DNA from: Bacteroidales bacterium
Lineage (GTDB): Bacteria; Bacteroidota; Bacteroidia; Bacteroidales; VadinHA17
Direction: 5' to 3'
DNA: 53,735 bases
Assembly (NCBI GenBank): GCA_016928075.1
Contig: JAFGLJ010000052.1
Location: 1 to 53,735 of the forward strand
In this document: positions 35,199-43,159 of the stretch, piece after piece
Numbering within the stretch: position 1 is the first letter of the stretch
Layout of the letters: every line of letters begins with the position of its first letter
Translations under genes and position numbers: made by a program
The notes under the pieces: generated by a model
What the model saw: the letters and a program-made list of their open reading frames with translations, nothing else
Database searches by the model: none
What the model was told of the DNA's origin: nothing

Positions 35199-36029
35199 AT
35201 GGCTTCAATAAGTGCTGCCGATGTGGCAAAACTCAGAAAAATGACCGGTGCAGGTATGATGGACTGTAAAAGTGCATTGCAGGAGGCTGAGGGGGACTTT
35301 GAAAAAGCAGTGGAAATAATCAGGAAAAAGGGACAGATTGTAGCACGCAAACGCGCTGACCGTGAAGCAGGAGAAGGAGTTGTGCTTGCCCGCACTTCTG
35401 AAGATGAAAAATTTGGTGCCCTGATAGTTCTGAATTGTGAAACTGATTTTGTTGCCAAGAATGCTGACTTTGTAAAACTGGCAAATGATATACTGGATAA
35501 AGCATTGGAGAAAAAACCTGGAAATCTGGATGAACTGAAAAACATTGAGATCAATGGTGTGAAAATTGAAGAAAAGATTGTTGAGCAGATTGGCATAATA
35601 GGTGAAAAACTTGAACTATCATATTACGACTTTTTAAAAGCTGAATATGTTCAATCTTATATACATCCAGGTAACAGGCTGGCAACCATTGCCGGGTTCA
35701 ACAAGGCAGGGATAGATGCCAGTGTTTATAAGGATGTGGCAATGCAAATTGCCGCAATGAACCCGGTAGCGGTAGATAAAGATGATGTAAAACAGGAAGA
35801 AATAGAGAAGGAAATAGAAATAGGTAAAGAACAGGCAAGACGTGAAGGCAAGCCCGAAAACCTTCTTGAGAAAATTGCTATGGGTAAACTGGGAAAATTC
35901 TTCAAGGAAAACACACTTCTCAACCAGGAATTTGTAAAAGATAATAAGCAGACTATCAGGCAATATCTGAATTCTGCAGATAAAGAACTCACTGTAACCG
36001 GATTCAGTAGATATACATTAAATGATTAG
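35199..36029 (+). CDS. tsf: Translation elongation factor Ts
   Basis: A 276-residue nucleotide exchange factor for EF-Tu. It opens with a UBA-like domain (ISAADVAKLRKMTGAGMMDCK) with the TGAGMMDCK signature. It continues with the core region LNCETDFVAKN and the two-part dimerisation region. The ATG at 35199 is preferred over an upstream in-frame TTG (35193). The gene is the last of the rplM-rpsI-rpsB-tsf group and is followed by a strong terminator. Confidence 0.97.
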   Translation: MASISAADVAKLRKMTGAGMMDCKSALQEAEGDFEKAVEIIRKKGQIVARKRADREAGEGVVLARTSEDEKFGALIVLNCETDFVAKNADFVKLANDILDKALEKKPGNLDELKNIEINGVKIEEKIVEQIGIIGEKLELSYYDFLKAEYVQSYIHPGNRLATIAGFNKAGIDASVYKDVAMQIAAMNPVAVDKDDVKQEEIEKEIEIGKEQARREGKPENLLEKIAMGKLGKFFKENTLLNQEFVKDNKQTIRQYLNSADKELTVTGFSRYTLND

Positions 36030-36054
36030 TCTGTAAGGAAGATTCCCAAATAAA

Positions 36055-36087
36055 AGCCGTTAATCCCGGGGTTAATGGCTTTTTTTC
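36055..36087 (+). terminator. Rho-independent terminator after tsf
   Basis: A 9-bp stem AGCCGTTAA/TTAATGGCT (36055-36063 with 36072-36080, one G-T pair) has an 8-nt loop TCCCGGGG and is followed directly by six T. It lies about 25 bases after the tsf stop. Confidence 0.92.
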
Positions 36088-36089
36088 TT

Positions 36090-36281
36090 ATGGAATGATG
36101 GAATGTTGGATTAATGGAATATCTGGAAAATTGGCTGTCCGGGCAATAATCAAATATTGACTCACTTCGCTAAAGTAGAGCCTCTTTGATCCCGTCACCT
36201 TCGCCCATGAGTACTCTGGGCCTCATGTTCCCCGGTTTCAATACTCCAGTATTCCAATATTCCACCATTCCAGTATTCCAG
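36090..36281. repeat. Composite intergenic element with 37-bp GGAAT-rich inverted arms
   Basis: The left arm (36090-36127), made of repeated TGGAATnnTGGAAT words, is imperfectly complementary to the right arm (36241-36281), made of repeated TATTCCA words. Between them lies a ~110-bp core containing AGTAGAGCCTCTTTGATCCC, which resembles part of the repeat at 28743-28835. No gene lies here. The element fills the gap between the tsf terminator and the end of the deoxyhypusine-synthase-like gene. Confidence 0.65.
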
Positions 36282-36294
36282 TCTCTGTTTGAAT

Positions 36295-37266
36295 TTACCA
36301 CCCCAGAATATACGCGAACATCAGGGGTGCAACAATGGCGGCATCTGATTCAATAATAAACCTTGGTGTGTCAGGTCCGAGTTTACCCCATGTTATTTTT
36401 TCATTGGGTACAGCTCCAGAATAGGAACCAAAACTGGTGATTGATTCACTTATCTGGCAGAAATAGGACCATACAGGTATATCTTCAAGCTGAAGATCCT
36501 GATGTAACATGGGCACAACACATATTGGGAAATCACCGGCTATGCCACCTCCGATCTGGAAGAATCCAATACCATTGGTGGAATTTTGCTGGTACCATTC
36601 AGCCAGAAAAATCATATATTCAATACCTGATCGAATAATGGATGGATCATATAATCCCCTTATGCAATGTGAAGCAAAGAAATTTCCGCACGTTGAATCT
36701 TCCCATCCGGGAACGAGAAGAGGTATGTTCTTTTCAGCTGCTGCCAGTACCCATGAATCAGAAGGATCAATCTCATAATACTGTTCCAGTTCACCACTAT
36801 TAAGTATCTCATAAAAATATTCATGCGGAAATTTCCCTCCCCCCTTGCTGTTTGCTTTTCCCCATGCTTTCATCAGGTGTTTTTCTATTCTTCGCATGGC
36901 CTCCTCTTCAGGTATACATGTATCGGTAACCCTGTTAAAATGATTTGCCAGCAGGTCAATTTCCTCTTCATCACTCAGGTTTCTGTAACCCGGTATCCTT
37001 TTATAATGACTGTTAGCCACCAGGTTGAAGACATCCTCTTCCAGGTTGGCCCCTGTGCAACTGATGATATGAACTTTATCCTTTCTTATCATTTCAGCCA
37101 GTGTTTTTCCCAGTTCCGCTGTACTCATAGCGCCGGCAAGTGTAATCATCATCCTGGCACCACTCTCAATCTGCTCTATGTATGCTTTTGAGGCATCAAG
37201 CAAGCATGCAGCATTAAAATGCTTGAAATGTTCGTCTATAAACGCACTTATTGTCTTCTTATCCAT
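36295..37266 (-). CDS. Deoxyhypusine synthase-family protein (probable homospermidine/aminobutyl-transferase type)
   Basis: A 323-residue protein of the DHS family. LAGAMSTAELGKTLAEMI, ISCTGANLEEDVF and GVEYMI-like SGIEYMIFLAEWY, plus GIGFFQIGGGIAGDFPI, follow the NAD-binding core. Near the C-terminus ITWGKLGP puts K295 at the place of the catalytic lysine of eukaryotic DHS (SWGKI). Bacteria have no eIF5A, so it cannot make hypusine. Bacterial and plant relatives include homospermidine synthases that move an aminobutyl group between polyamines. It is the third gene of an arginine decarboxylase-agmatinase operon, overlapping the agmatinase start by 8 bp, which points to a polyamine product. 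Confidence 0.85.
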   Translation of the reverse strand: MDKKTISAFIDEHFKHFNAACLLDASKAYIEQIESGARMMITLAGAMSTAELGKTLAEMIRKDKVHIISCTGANLEEDVFNLVANSHYKRIPGYRNLSDEEEIDLLANHFNRVTDTCIPEEEAMRRIEKHLMKAWGKANSKGGGKFPHEYFYEILNSGELEQYYEIDPSDSWVLAAAEKNIPLLVPGWEDSTCGNFFASHCIRGLYDPSIIRSGIEYMIFLAEWYQQNSTNGIGFFQIGGGIAGDFPICVVPMLHQDLQLEDIPVWSYFCQISESITSFGSYSGAVPNEKITWGKLGPDTPRFIIESDAAIVAPLMFAYILGW

Positions 37267-38104
37267 AATACTTATAGCTTAACATTTTATAATATAATTT
37301 GGCCATCATGAAAGTAGGTGCCTTGATGTTCTCTATGGGCGCAAGCTCAACCATATCAAAACCCCTGACATTGCTGGCAGTAAATATTTTCCTCATTAGT
37401 TTCAGCACCTGATACCATGTCATACCACCCGGTTCCGGCGTACCTGTTGAAGGTATTAAGGAAGGATCAAAAACATCCATGTCAATGGTAATATACACAT
37501 CCTCGCTTAAAAGTGAAATAACCCTTTCAATCCAGTAATCGTTATCCTGTATCTCCTCGGCCAGGATACATTTTGACCGGTCAAAAAATTCCAATTCATC
37601 AATGCACATACTTCTTATCCCTACTTGTATTAGATTGGTATTTTTTGATGCCTCATGCATTGCACAGGCATGATTATAAGATGTTCCGTTATATTCAGGT
37701 CTCAAATCGGTGTGTGCATCCAGTTGTACAACGGTCAGGTCACTGTATTTCTCAGAAAATGCCTTGATGATGCCAATGCTAACAGAATGCTCGCCTCCAA
37801 TAAATGTTAGCAGCTTATCATAATTGAGGAGTTCCCTTGTTCTTTCATATATCTTTCTGTATACCTCTTCAGGACTGCCTGTAAGTGATAAATCTGGCAT
37901 TACGTGTATTCCTTTTCTGAATACTTCTGATCCCGTTTCAATATCGTAAAGTTCAAGATGGCCCGATGCTTCAATGAATTCATCAAATGCTTTATCAGAT
38001 CCCTTCCCCCACGTACTGGTTCCATCAAAAGGGAAAGGCTGCAATACTATATCCGAATTCTCAAAATATGTATATTTTTCCTCTATATCACCGAAATTCC
38101 TCAT
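37259..38104 (-). CDS. speB: Agmatinase
   Basis: A 281-residue ureohydrolase, which splits agmatine to putrescine and urea with two Mn ions. Metal-binding motifs are GGEHSVSIG, QLDAHTDLRPEYN with SYNHACAMHEA, and TIDMDVFDPSLIPSTGTPEPGG. The length is normal for the family. Its ATG overlaps the stop of the decarboxylase gene (ATGA), and its end overlaps the DHS-like gene, so the three enzymes form a coupled arginine-to-putrescine-to-higher-polyamine route. Confidence 0.94.
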   Translation of the reverse strand: MRNFGDIEEKYTYFENSDIVLQPFPFDGTSTWGKGSDKAFDEFIEASGHLELYDIETGSEVFRKGIHVMPDLSLTGSPEEVYRKIYERTRELLNYDKLLTFIGGEHSVSIGIIKAFSEKYSDLTVVQLDAHTDLRPEYNGTSYNHACAMHEASKNTNLIQVGIRSMCIDELEFFDRSKCILAEEIQDNDYWIERVISLLSEDVYITIDMDVFDPSLIPSTGTPEPGGMTWYQVLKLMRKIFTASNVRGFDMVELAPIENIKAPTFMMAKLYYKMLSYKYYG

Positions 38105-39513
38105 TCCTTTGGTATATAACCCAATATATTTAACATATCATCAACTGTTTGCTCATGCCTGTAAACATAATCGAAGAATTTGCCAGTCGAATCTCTGTCG
38201 ACTATTACATGTTTAGGAGACGGGATAAGGCAATGCTTTATTCCTCCATAACCGCTTAGTGAATCCTGATATGCTCCTGTATGAAAGAACCCAATATAAA
38301 GTGGTTCCTTTTCATCATCTGAATATTTGGGTAATAATATCTGTTGCTCAAAATATTCTGAATCATAATAATCAGAATGATCACAGCTAATTCCACCAAT
38401 ATTAACCCTTACATATTCACTATTCCACTTATTAACTGGTAGTAAAATGAATTTCTCGTGCATCGACCATGCATCAGGAATTGTATTCATAAGGCTGTTA
38501 TCCACTAAATACCAGAGTTCATTATCATTTTGTTGCTTTTGCTCCAGAACTTTGAAAATGCTCGCACCGCTTTCTCCTACAGTGTACTTTCCAAATTCGG
38601 TATATATATCCGGTTCACTTACGCCTGCATTCATGCATGCTTCGTGAATATTTCGAACTATTTCAGTTATCATGTATTCATAGTCATACTCAAAACCCAG
38701 GTGATTCCTTATGGGGAAGCCTCCCCCGAGGTTAAATGAATTAAGGGTGTCTGATTCTTTTTTCAGGTCAACATACAGTTTAAGAACCTTGTGAAATTCC
38801 CCCCAGTAATAGAGGGTTTCCTTAATACCGGAATCGACAAAAAAATGTAACATCTTAAATTCAAGCTTCGGATTGTCCTTAATCTTATTCAAATAAAAGT
38901 CAATTACTTCATTGTGTGGTAACCCCAACCTTGAAGTATAATAGGTTGCCTGCGGTTCCTGTTCAATAGCCACTCTTATACCAATCTTGACTTTGCTATC
39001 ACCGAGTTGATCCAATAAACGGTTAAGTTCGTCACGACTGTCAAGAACAATTATTGAATTAACGAATCCAATTTTCTGCAGCTTTAATATTTTGCCAATA
39101 TATTCAGGACTTTTGTATCCATTGTGTATGATAACCCTTTTATTATCTATCTCACCTTCTTTATACAACTGCTCAATGAGGTCTATATCGAATGATGATG
39201 AAGTCTCAAGGTTAACGTAATGCTCAAGAGCGGCACTCACAACATGGTGAAAATGGGAACATTTAGTACAGTAACAATAATGATATGTTCCGTTATACCC
39301 TATCTTTTTCATAGCCCGGTTAAACAGATTCCTTGCTTTTTTTATCTGATCTCCCACTCTTGGCAGATACATTAACCTGAACGGTGTTCCGTATTTCTCA
39401 ATTAAATATTTAATTGATACACCGTAAAAAGTGAGATATCCGTTCATCAGATCGAATCCTTCCTGGGGAAAATAATACGTTTGTTCAATCAGATTGAAAT
39501 AGGTATTCTTCAT
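38101..39513 (-). CDS. speA: Type III PLP decarboxylase, arginine decarboxylase-like
   Basis: A 470-residue alanine-racemase-fold (group IV) decarboxylase. The PLP lysine is K84 in YHYCYCTKCSH. A glycine loop NLGGGFPIRN lies at 261-270, and the C-terminal active-site segment GGISCDHSD contains C377 and D381. HTGAYQ (411-416) matches the conserved GAY region. It is shorter than biosynthetic SpeA (about 630 residues), lacking that enzyme's insert, but a shorter form of this kind next to agmatinase and a DHS-like gene is plausible for Bacteroidota. Arginine as substrate is inferred from the agmatinase downstream; diaminopimelate, ornithine or carboxyspermidine are alternatives. Confidence 0.85.
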   Translation of the reverse strand: MKNTYFNLIEQTYYFPQEGFDLMNGYLTFYGVSIKYLIEKYGTPFRLMYLPRVGDQIKKARNLFNRAMKKIGYNGTYHYCYCTKCSHFHHVVSAALEHYVNLETSSSFDIDLIEQLYKEGEIDNKRVIIHNGYKSPEYIGKILKLQKIGFVNSIIVLDSRDELNRLLDQLGDSKVKIGIRVAIEQEPQATYYTSRLGLPHNEVIDFYLNKIKDNPKLEFKMLHFFVDSGIKETLYYWGEFHKVLKLYVDLKKESDTLNSFNLGGGFPIRNHLGFEYDYEYMITEIVRNIHEACMNAGVSEPDIYTEFGKYTVGESGASIFKVLEQKQQNDNELWYLVDNSLMNTIPDAWSMHEKFILLPVNKWNSEYVRVNIGGISCDHSDYYDSEYFEQQILLPKYSDDEKEPLYIGFFHTGAYQDSLSGYGGIKHCLIPSPKHVIVDRDSTGKFFDYVYRHEQTVDDMLNILGYIPKE

Positions 39514-39629
39514 TTTTCAGGGATATTTATGACTTGATCAATTATTAGTTTTAAACCTTTACAAAGAAATACATTTTTTTTCTTTACCCTTTTTCTCAAC
39601 CCGTTTATTTCTCTTCCGACAAATTTCGG

Positions 39630-39646
39630 CAAAATTACTATTTTTG
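39630..39646. promoter_or_regulatory. Overlapping divergent -7 boxes between speA and pyrH
   Basis: CAAAATTACTATTTTTG contains two back-to-back Bacteroidota -7 elements that share the centre: TAATTTTG on the minus strand (towards the polyamine operon) and TATTTTTG on the plus strand (towards pyrH). Partner TTTG boxes at ideal spacing are not obvious on either side. Confidence 0.4.
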
Positions 39647-39733
39647 ATATTTGCCACCTTGTATTACAAAAAATAACATTACTATCAGATATCTATATCT
39701 GTTTAATTTAATAAACTATACGCCTTTTGCAAA

Positions 39734-40444
39734 ATGAAATATAAGAGAGTACTTCTTAAACTAAGTGGAGAATCCCTTCAGGGTAGTGATAATTATGGTA
39801 TTAACCAGGAGAAACTTTGCTATTACAGCAACCAGATTAAGGAAATTGTTGATTCAGGAACTGAAGTAAGCATAGTAATGGGCGGAGGTAATATATTCAG
39901 GGGATTGAAAGGCTCAGAAAGGGGTTTCGACAGGATCAAAGGGGATCAGATGGGAATGCTGGCAACTGTGATCAATAGCCTTGCTCTCGAAAGTGAATTA
40001 ATGTCGGCCAACTATAGTGCCCGGGTATTTACCTCCATCCGCATGGAGCCTGTTGGAGAGATATACGACAGGGACAAAGTTGTAAAGGAAATGAAGGAGG
40101 GAACCGTATGTATAATGGCTGGCGGCACAGGGAATCCTTTTTTTACCACTGATACTGCGGCAGCACTGAGGGCTGTGGAAACAGGTTGCGATGCATTGCT
40201 TAAAGGAACCCGTGTTGATGGTGTTTACTCCGATGATCCGGAAAAATCACATCAGGCCGAGAAATTTGATCATATTTCTTTTGAGGAAGCAATAACAAGG
40301 CAGCTCAGGGTGATGGACCAGACAGCCTTTACCATGTGCCGTGAAAACAACATGCCAATAATTGTTTTCAATATTAATAATCCCGGGAACCTCCTGAAGG
40401 TTGTAAGTGGTCATAAAGTGGGAACATTGGTATATAACAAGTAA
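39734..40444 (+). CDS. pyrH: Uridylate kinase
   Basis: A 236-residue UMP kinase of the amino-acid-kinase fold, making UDP from UMP. Motifs are RVLLKLSGESLQG at the N-terminus, IVMGGGNIFRG, FTSIRMEPVGE, AGGTGNPFFTTDTAAALRA, LLKGTRVDGVYSDDP and MDQTAFTMCRENNMPIIVFN, all typical. The length matches the family. It is followed by frr after 69 bp, the standard bacterial pyrH-frr arrangement. Confidence 0.97.
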   Translation: MKYKRVLLKLSGESLQGSDNYGINQEKLCYYSNQIKEIVDSGTEVSIVMGGGNIFRGLKGSERGFDRIKGDQMGMLATVINSLALESELMSANYSARVFTSIRMEPVGEIYDRDKVVKEMKEGTVCIMAGGTGNPFFTTDTAAALRAVETGCDALLKGTRVDGVYSDDPEKSHQAEKFDHISFEEAITRQLRVMDQTAFTMCRENNMPIIVFNINNPGNLLKVVSGHKVGTLVYNK

Positions 40445-40513
40445 AATTATGTTTTTACAGATTTTTTATAAATTTGTTAACTGGCAAACCGTCATAATCC
40501 TAAATCTACCGGT

Positions 40514-41077
40514 ATGAATGAAGAAATAGAAATCATAATGGAAGAAACAACTGACAGGATGAAAGGAGCTATTAAGCACCTTGAAACCGAGTTGTCAAAA
40601 CTTAGAGCAGGTAAAGCAACTCCCGCACTGCTTGATGGTATTAAAGTTGATTATTACGGTGTTAACACACCAATTAACCAGGTATCGAATATAAATACGC
40701 CTGACCCCAAGTCAATAATCGTTCAGCCCTGGGAAAAAACAATGCTCGGCCCGATAGAAAAGGCTATCCTGGCAGCGAATATAGGTCTGACACCTATTAA
40801 TAATGGCGAAGTCATAAGGATTAATGTGCCGGCACTTACTGAAGAAAGAAGGTCGCAGCTGGTTAAAATGGTTAAAAATGAAGGAGAATCAGCAAAAATA
40901 AGTGTGCGAAATTCTCGAAAGTGGGCCAACGATGAACTGAAGAAACTTCTTAAAGAAGGACTCTCTGAAGATGCCGAAAAAGATGCGGAAAATAATGTTC
41001 AGGAACTGACTGACGATTTCATTAAAAAGATTGAAGAAATAGTCGAGGCAAAAGAATCAGATATTATGACTGTGTAA
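40514..41077 (+). CDS. frr: Ribosome recycling factor
   Basis: A 187-residue RRF, which with EF-G splits the post-termination ribosome. The N-terminal helix has MKGAIKHLETELSKLRAGKATPALLDGI in sub-motifs such as LSKLRAGKATPALLD. The central domain has VDYYGVNTPINQVSNI and QPWEKTMLGPIEKAI. The C-terminal helices have LTEERRSQLVKMVK and VRNSRKWANDELKKL. Length and content are normal, and the 69-bp gap from pyrH suggests one transcript. Confidence 0.97.
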   Translation: MNEEIEIIMEETTDRMKGAIKHLETELSKLRAGKATPALLDGIKVDYYGVNTPINQVSNINTPDPKSIIVQPWEKTMLGPIEKAILAANIGLTPINNGEVIRINVPALTEERRSQLVKMVKNEGESAKISVRNSRKWANDELKKLLKEGLSEDAEKDAENNVQELTDDFIKKIEEIVEAKESDIMTV

Positions 41078-41113
41078 CCTCTTCCAGTATATTTATACCG
41101 GCATACCTTAAGA

Positions 41114-41228
41114 AGGTCGTTCCTACCTGTTTCACCAGCGACCTGATAATCCTTATAACATAAAACAAAAGCACACTGCATCTGTTATGCAGTAAACAAG
41201 CCTCTACCCTGGTAAAACAAATAGGGTA
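41114..41228 (+). promoter_or_regulatory. Three consecutive hairpins between frr and the next gene
   Basis: AGGTCG/CGACCT (41114-41119 with 41139-41144), ACTGCAT/ATGCAGT (41175-41181 with 41187-41193, 5-nt loop) and TACCCT/AGGGTA (41205-41210 with 41223-41228) follow each other in a 228-bp gap without genes. None has a downstream T run, so they are more likely leader structure or mRNA-end structure than a classical terminator. Confidence 0.35.
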
Positions 41229-41305
41229 AAAGGAATATTAACGGTCATATAAGTGAAAAAAGAACAAATGAAATCTATTTTAGTGTTAAACAAAAATTAT
41301 AAGCC

Positions 41306-42613
41306 ATGAAGAGAGTTATTGATATTACCATGATCGCTTTGATCCTGTTTACTATTATTTCTCTTGCAACTGCAAATGCAGCAGATAAAGCTGAAAGAAG
41401 TGACCAGGATCCACAAACCTTCATTATATTAAGGGGCAAAATAGTGGACGACGCAACAGGCGACCCCCTGATATTCGCAACCATTGCCCTGAAAGGAACA
41501 AATGTCGCTACAGTATCGAACCTTGACGGGGAATTTCTCCTCAAGATAGATGTTGAAGTAACAGATCCTTATATAGAAGTACTGTATATAGGATACAAAA
41601 ATAAGGAAATACCCTTGTCAAACCTGGCAACAGGTGAGGAAGAAAACCTTATCGAACTGACACAGGCAACAATCCCTATACAGGAGGTCATTGTCAAACC
41701 TGTGACTCCTGGAGAGATACTTGAGAGAGTAATAAGCAATATTGGAGTGAATTATGCTGACGCACCCAACCTGATGACCGGTTTCTACCGTGAGACTATC
41801 AAGAAAAACAGGAACTATGTGTCTATTGCCGAAGCTGTGATAGAGGTTTTTAAAGCACCCTATAATAATGAGTTCCGGTTCGATGCAACAAAAGTTTATA
41901 AAGGCCGGAAAAATGTTGACGTGTCAAGAATAGATACAGTGCTGTTCCGCCTGCAGGGAGGACCGGTTACGACACTTCAGCTTGATATTGTCAAAAACTC
42001 ATATGGAATTCTTACATATGACATAATGGAATCATATGTGTATTCACTTGACAATATAATAGTAATTGACGAAAAACCTCATTATGTAATTGAGTTTCAT
42101 CAACGTCCAAATGTTGAGATACCCTTATTCCTCGGAAAACTCTACGTGGAAATGGATAGCTATGCAATAACTGAAGCTGAATTCAGCATTAACCTGGAAG
42201 ACAAGGATATGGCTGCATCAATCTTTGTAAGGAAAAAACCGCTTGGTATGAAAGTTACACCCGAGTCGGCCAGCTATAGGGTTAAATTCCGTGAACAGGA
42301 TGGTAAATACTATTTTGCATACGCACGTGCCGAAGTGGAGTTCAAGTGTAACTGGCAAAAAAAGCTCTTCAACAAAACTTACACCACTATGTCAGAAATA
42401 GCAATTACTGATAGGACTGAAGAAGAAGTGGTAAAATTCGCATCAAGTGAAAAAATCAGAAAAGGTGATATCTTTACTGAGCAGTTAAGTGCTTTCGCAG
42501 ATATTGACTTCTGGGGTGAGTACAATGTAATTGAGCCCGACCAGAGTATTGAATCAGCAATCAGGAAGCTGAACCGCAGACTCAGGTGGAGCGATCTATT
42601 TGATAATGAATAA
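41306..42613 (+). CDS. Exported carboxypeptidase-regulatory-like protein, paralogue of 44117-45688
   Basis: A 435-residue exported protein with a signal peptide (MKRVIDITMIALILFTIISLATANA). Residues of about 43-130 form a carboxypeptidase-D regulatory-like beta-sandwich (GKIVDDATGDPLIFATIALKG and NLDGEFLLKI in part, then IEVLYIGYKNKEI). The remaining ~300 residues form an unnamed domain with LMTGFYRETIKKN, VYKGRKN, YVIEFHQRP, LYVEMDSYAITEAEF and a closing FWGEYNVIEPDQSIESAIRKL. The same domain order and closing motif recur in the gene after FecR. The sigma factor gene starts 6 bp after its stop, so it belongs to the ECF locus. Confidence 0.75.
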   Translation: MKRVIDITMIALILFTIISLATANAADKAERSDQDPQTFIILRGKIVDDATGDPLIFATIALKGTNVATVSNLDGEFLLKIDVEVTDPYIEVLYIGYKNKEIPLSNLATGEEENLIELTQATIPIQEVIVKPVTPGEILERVISNIGVNYADAPNLMTGFYRETIKKNRNYVSIAEAVIEVFKAPYNNEFRFDATKVYKGRKNVDVSRIDTVLFRLQGGPVTTLQLDIVKNSYGILTYDIMESYVYSLDNIIVIDEKPHYVIEFHQRPNVEIPLFLGKLYVEMDSYAITEAEFSINLEDKDMAASIFVRKKPLGMKVTPESASYRVKFREQDGKYYFAYARAEVEFKCNWQKKLFNKTYTTMSEIAITDRTEEEVVKFASSEKIRKGDIFTEQLSAFADIDFWGEYNVIEPDQSIESAIRKLNRRLRWSDLFDNE

Positions 42614-42619
42614 TGATAT

Positions 42620-43159
42620 ATGGTAACCGATAGAGATATTATCAGGAGGATAAGGAACGGTGATATCAATGAATTTGAGAACCTGTTCCGGTCCTCCTAT
42701 AATTCTCTGGTAAATTATGCAAGAACAATCCTGAAAGACACAGACACATCAGAAGAAATAGTACAGGAACTTTTCTACGTATTATGGCGCGACAGGCGCA
42801 AGATTAACATTAACAGTTCAATTAATGGATACCTCTTCCGCTCAGTCTATAATAGATGCCTTCACCTTATCGAGCATAAGAAAGTTGTCATGAAACACGA
42901 AAGTGACTTAAAGGGAAGCCTGGAGAATCCTGTTGAAGATCCTGTTGATGAGATTTACTACAAGGAACTGCACGAAAAGATCACCAGGATCATTGAAAGA
43001 CTCCCTGAACGATGTGCGAAAATATTTTGTATGAGCCGCTTTGATGGGATGAAATATAATGAGATAGCTAACCAGTTATCAATATCTATAAAAACTGTTG
43101 AAGCCAATATGGGTAAAGCTTTGAAAGAATTCAGGAAAGAATTGTCAGTAGAAAAATGA
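42620..43159 (+). CDS. ECF-type RNA polymerase sigma factor
   Basis: A 179-residue sigma-70 family protein with only regions 2 and 4, as in extracytoplasmic-function sigma factors of Bacteroidota. Region 2 includes FENLFRSSYNSLVNYARTIL, DTSEEIVQELFYVLWRDR and SINGYLFRSVYNRCLH. Region 4 includes LPERCAKIFCMSRFDGMKYNEIA and LSISIKTVEANMGKALKEF. It overlaps the anti-sigma gene downstream by 4 bp (ATGA), so they are translated together. The promoters it recognises are unknown. Confidence 0.94.
   Translation: MVTDRDIIRRIRNGDINEFENLFRSSYNSLVNYARTILKDTDTSEEIVQELFYVLWRDRRKININSSINGYLFRSVYNRCLHLIEHKKVVMKHESDLKGSLENPVEDPVDEIYYKELHEKITRIIERLPERCAKIFCMSRFDGMKYNEIANQLSISIKTVEANMGKALKEFRKELSVEK

Noticed and set aside
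36295..37266. True deoxyhypusine synthase
   Set aside because: Its protein substrate eIF5A does not occur in bacteria, and the operon context is small-molecule polyamine synthesis.
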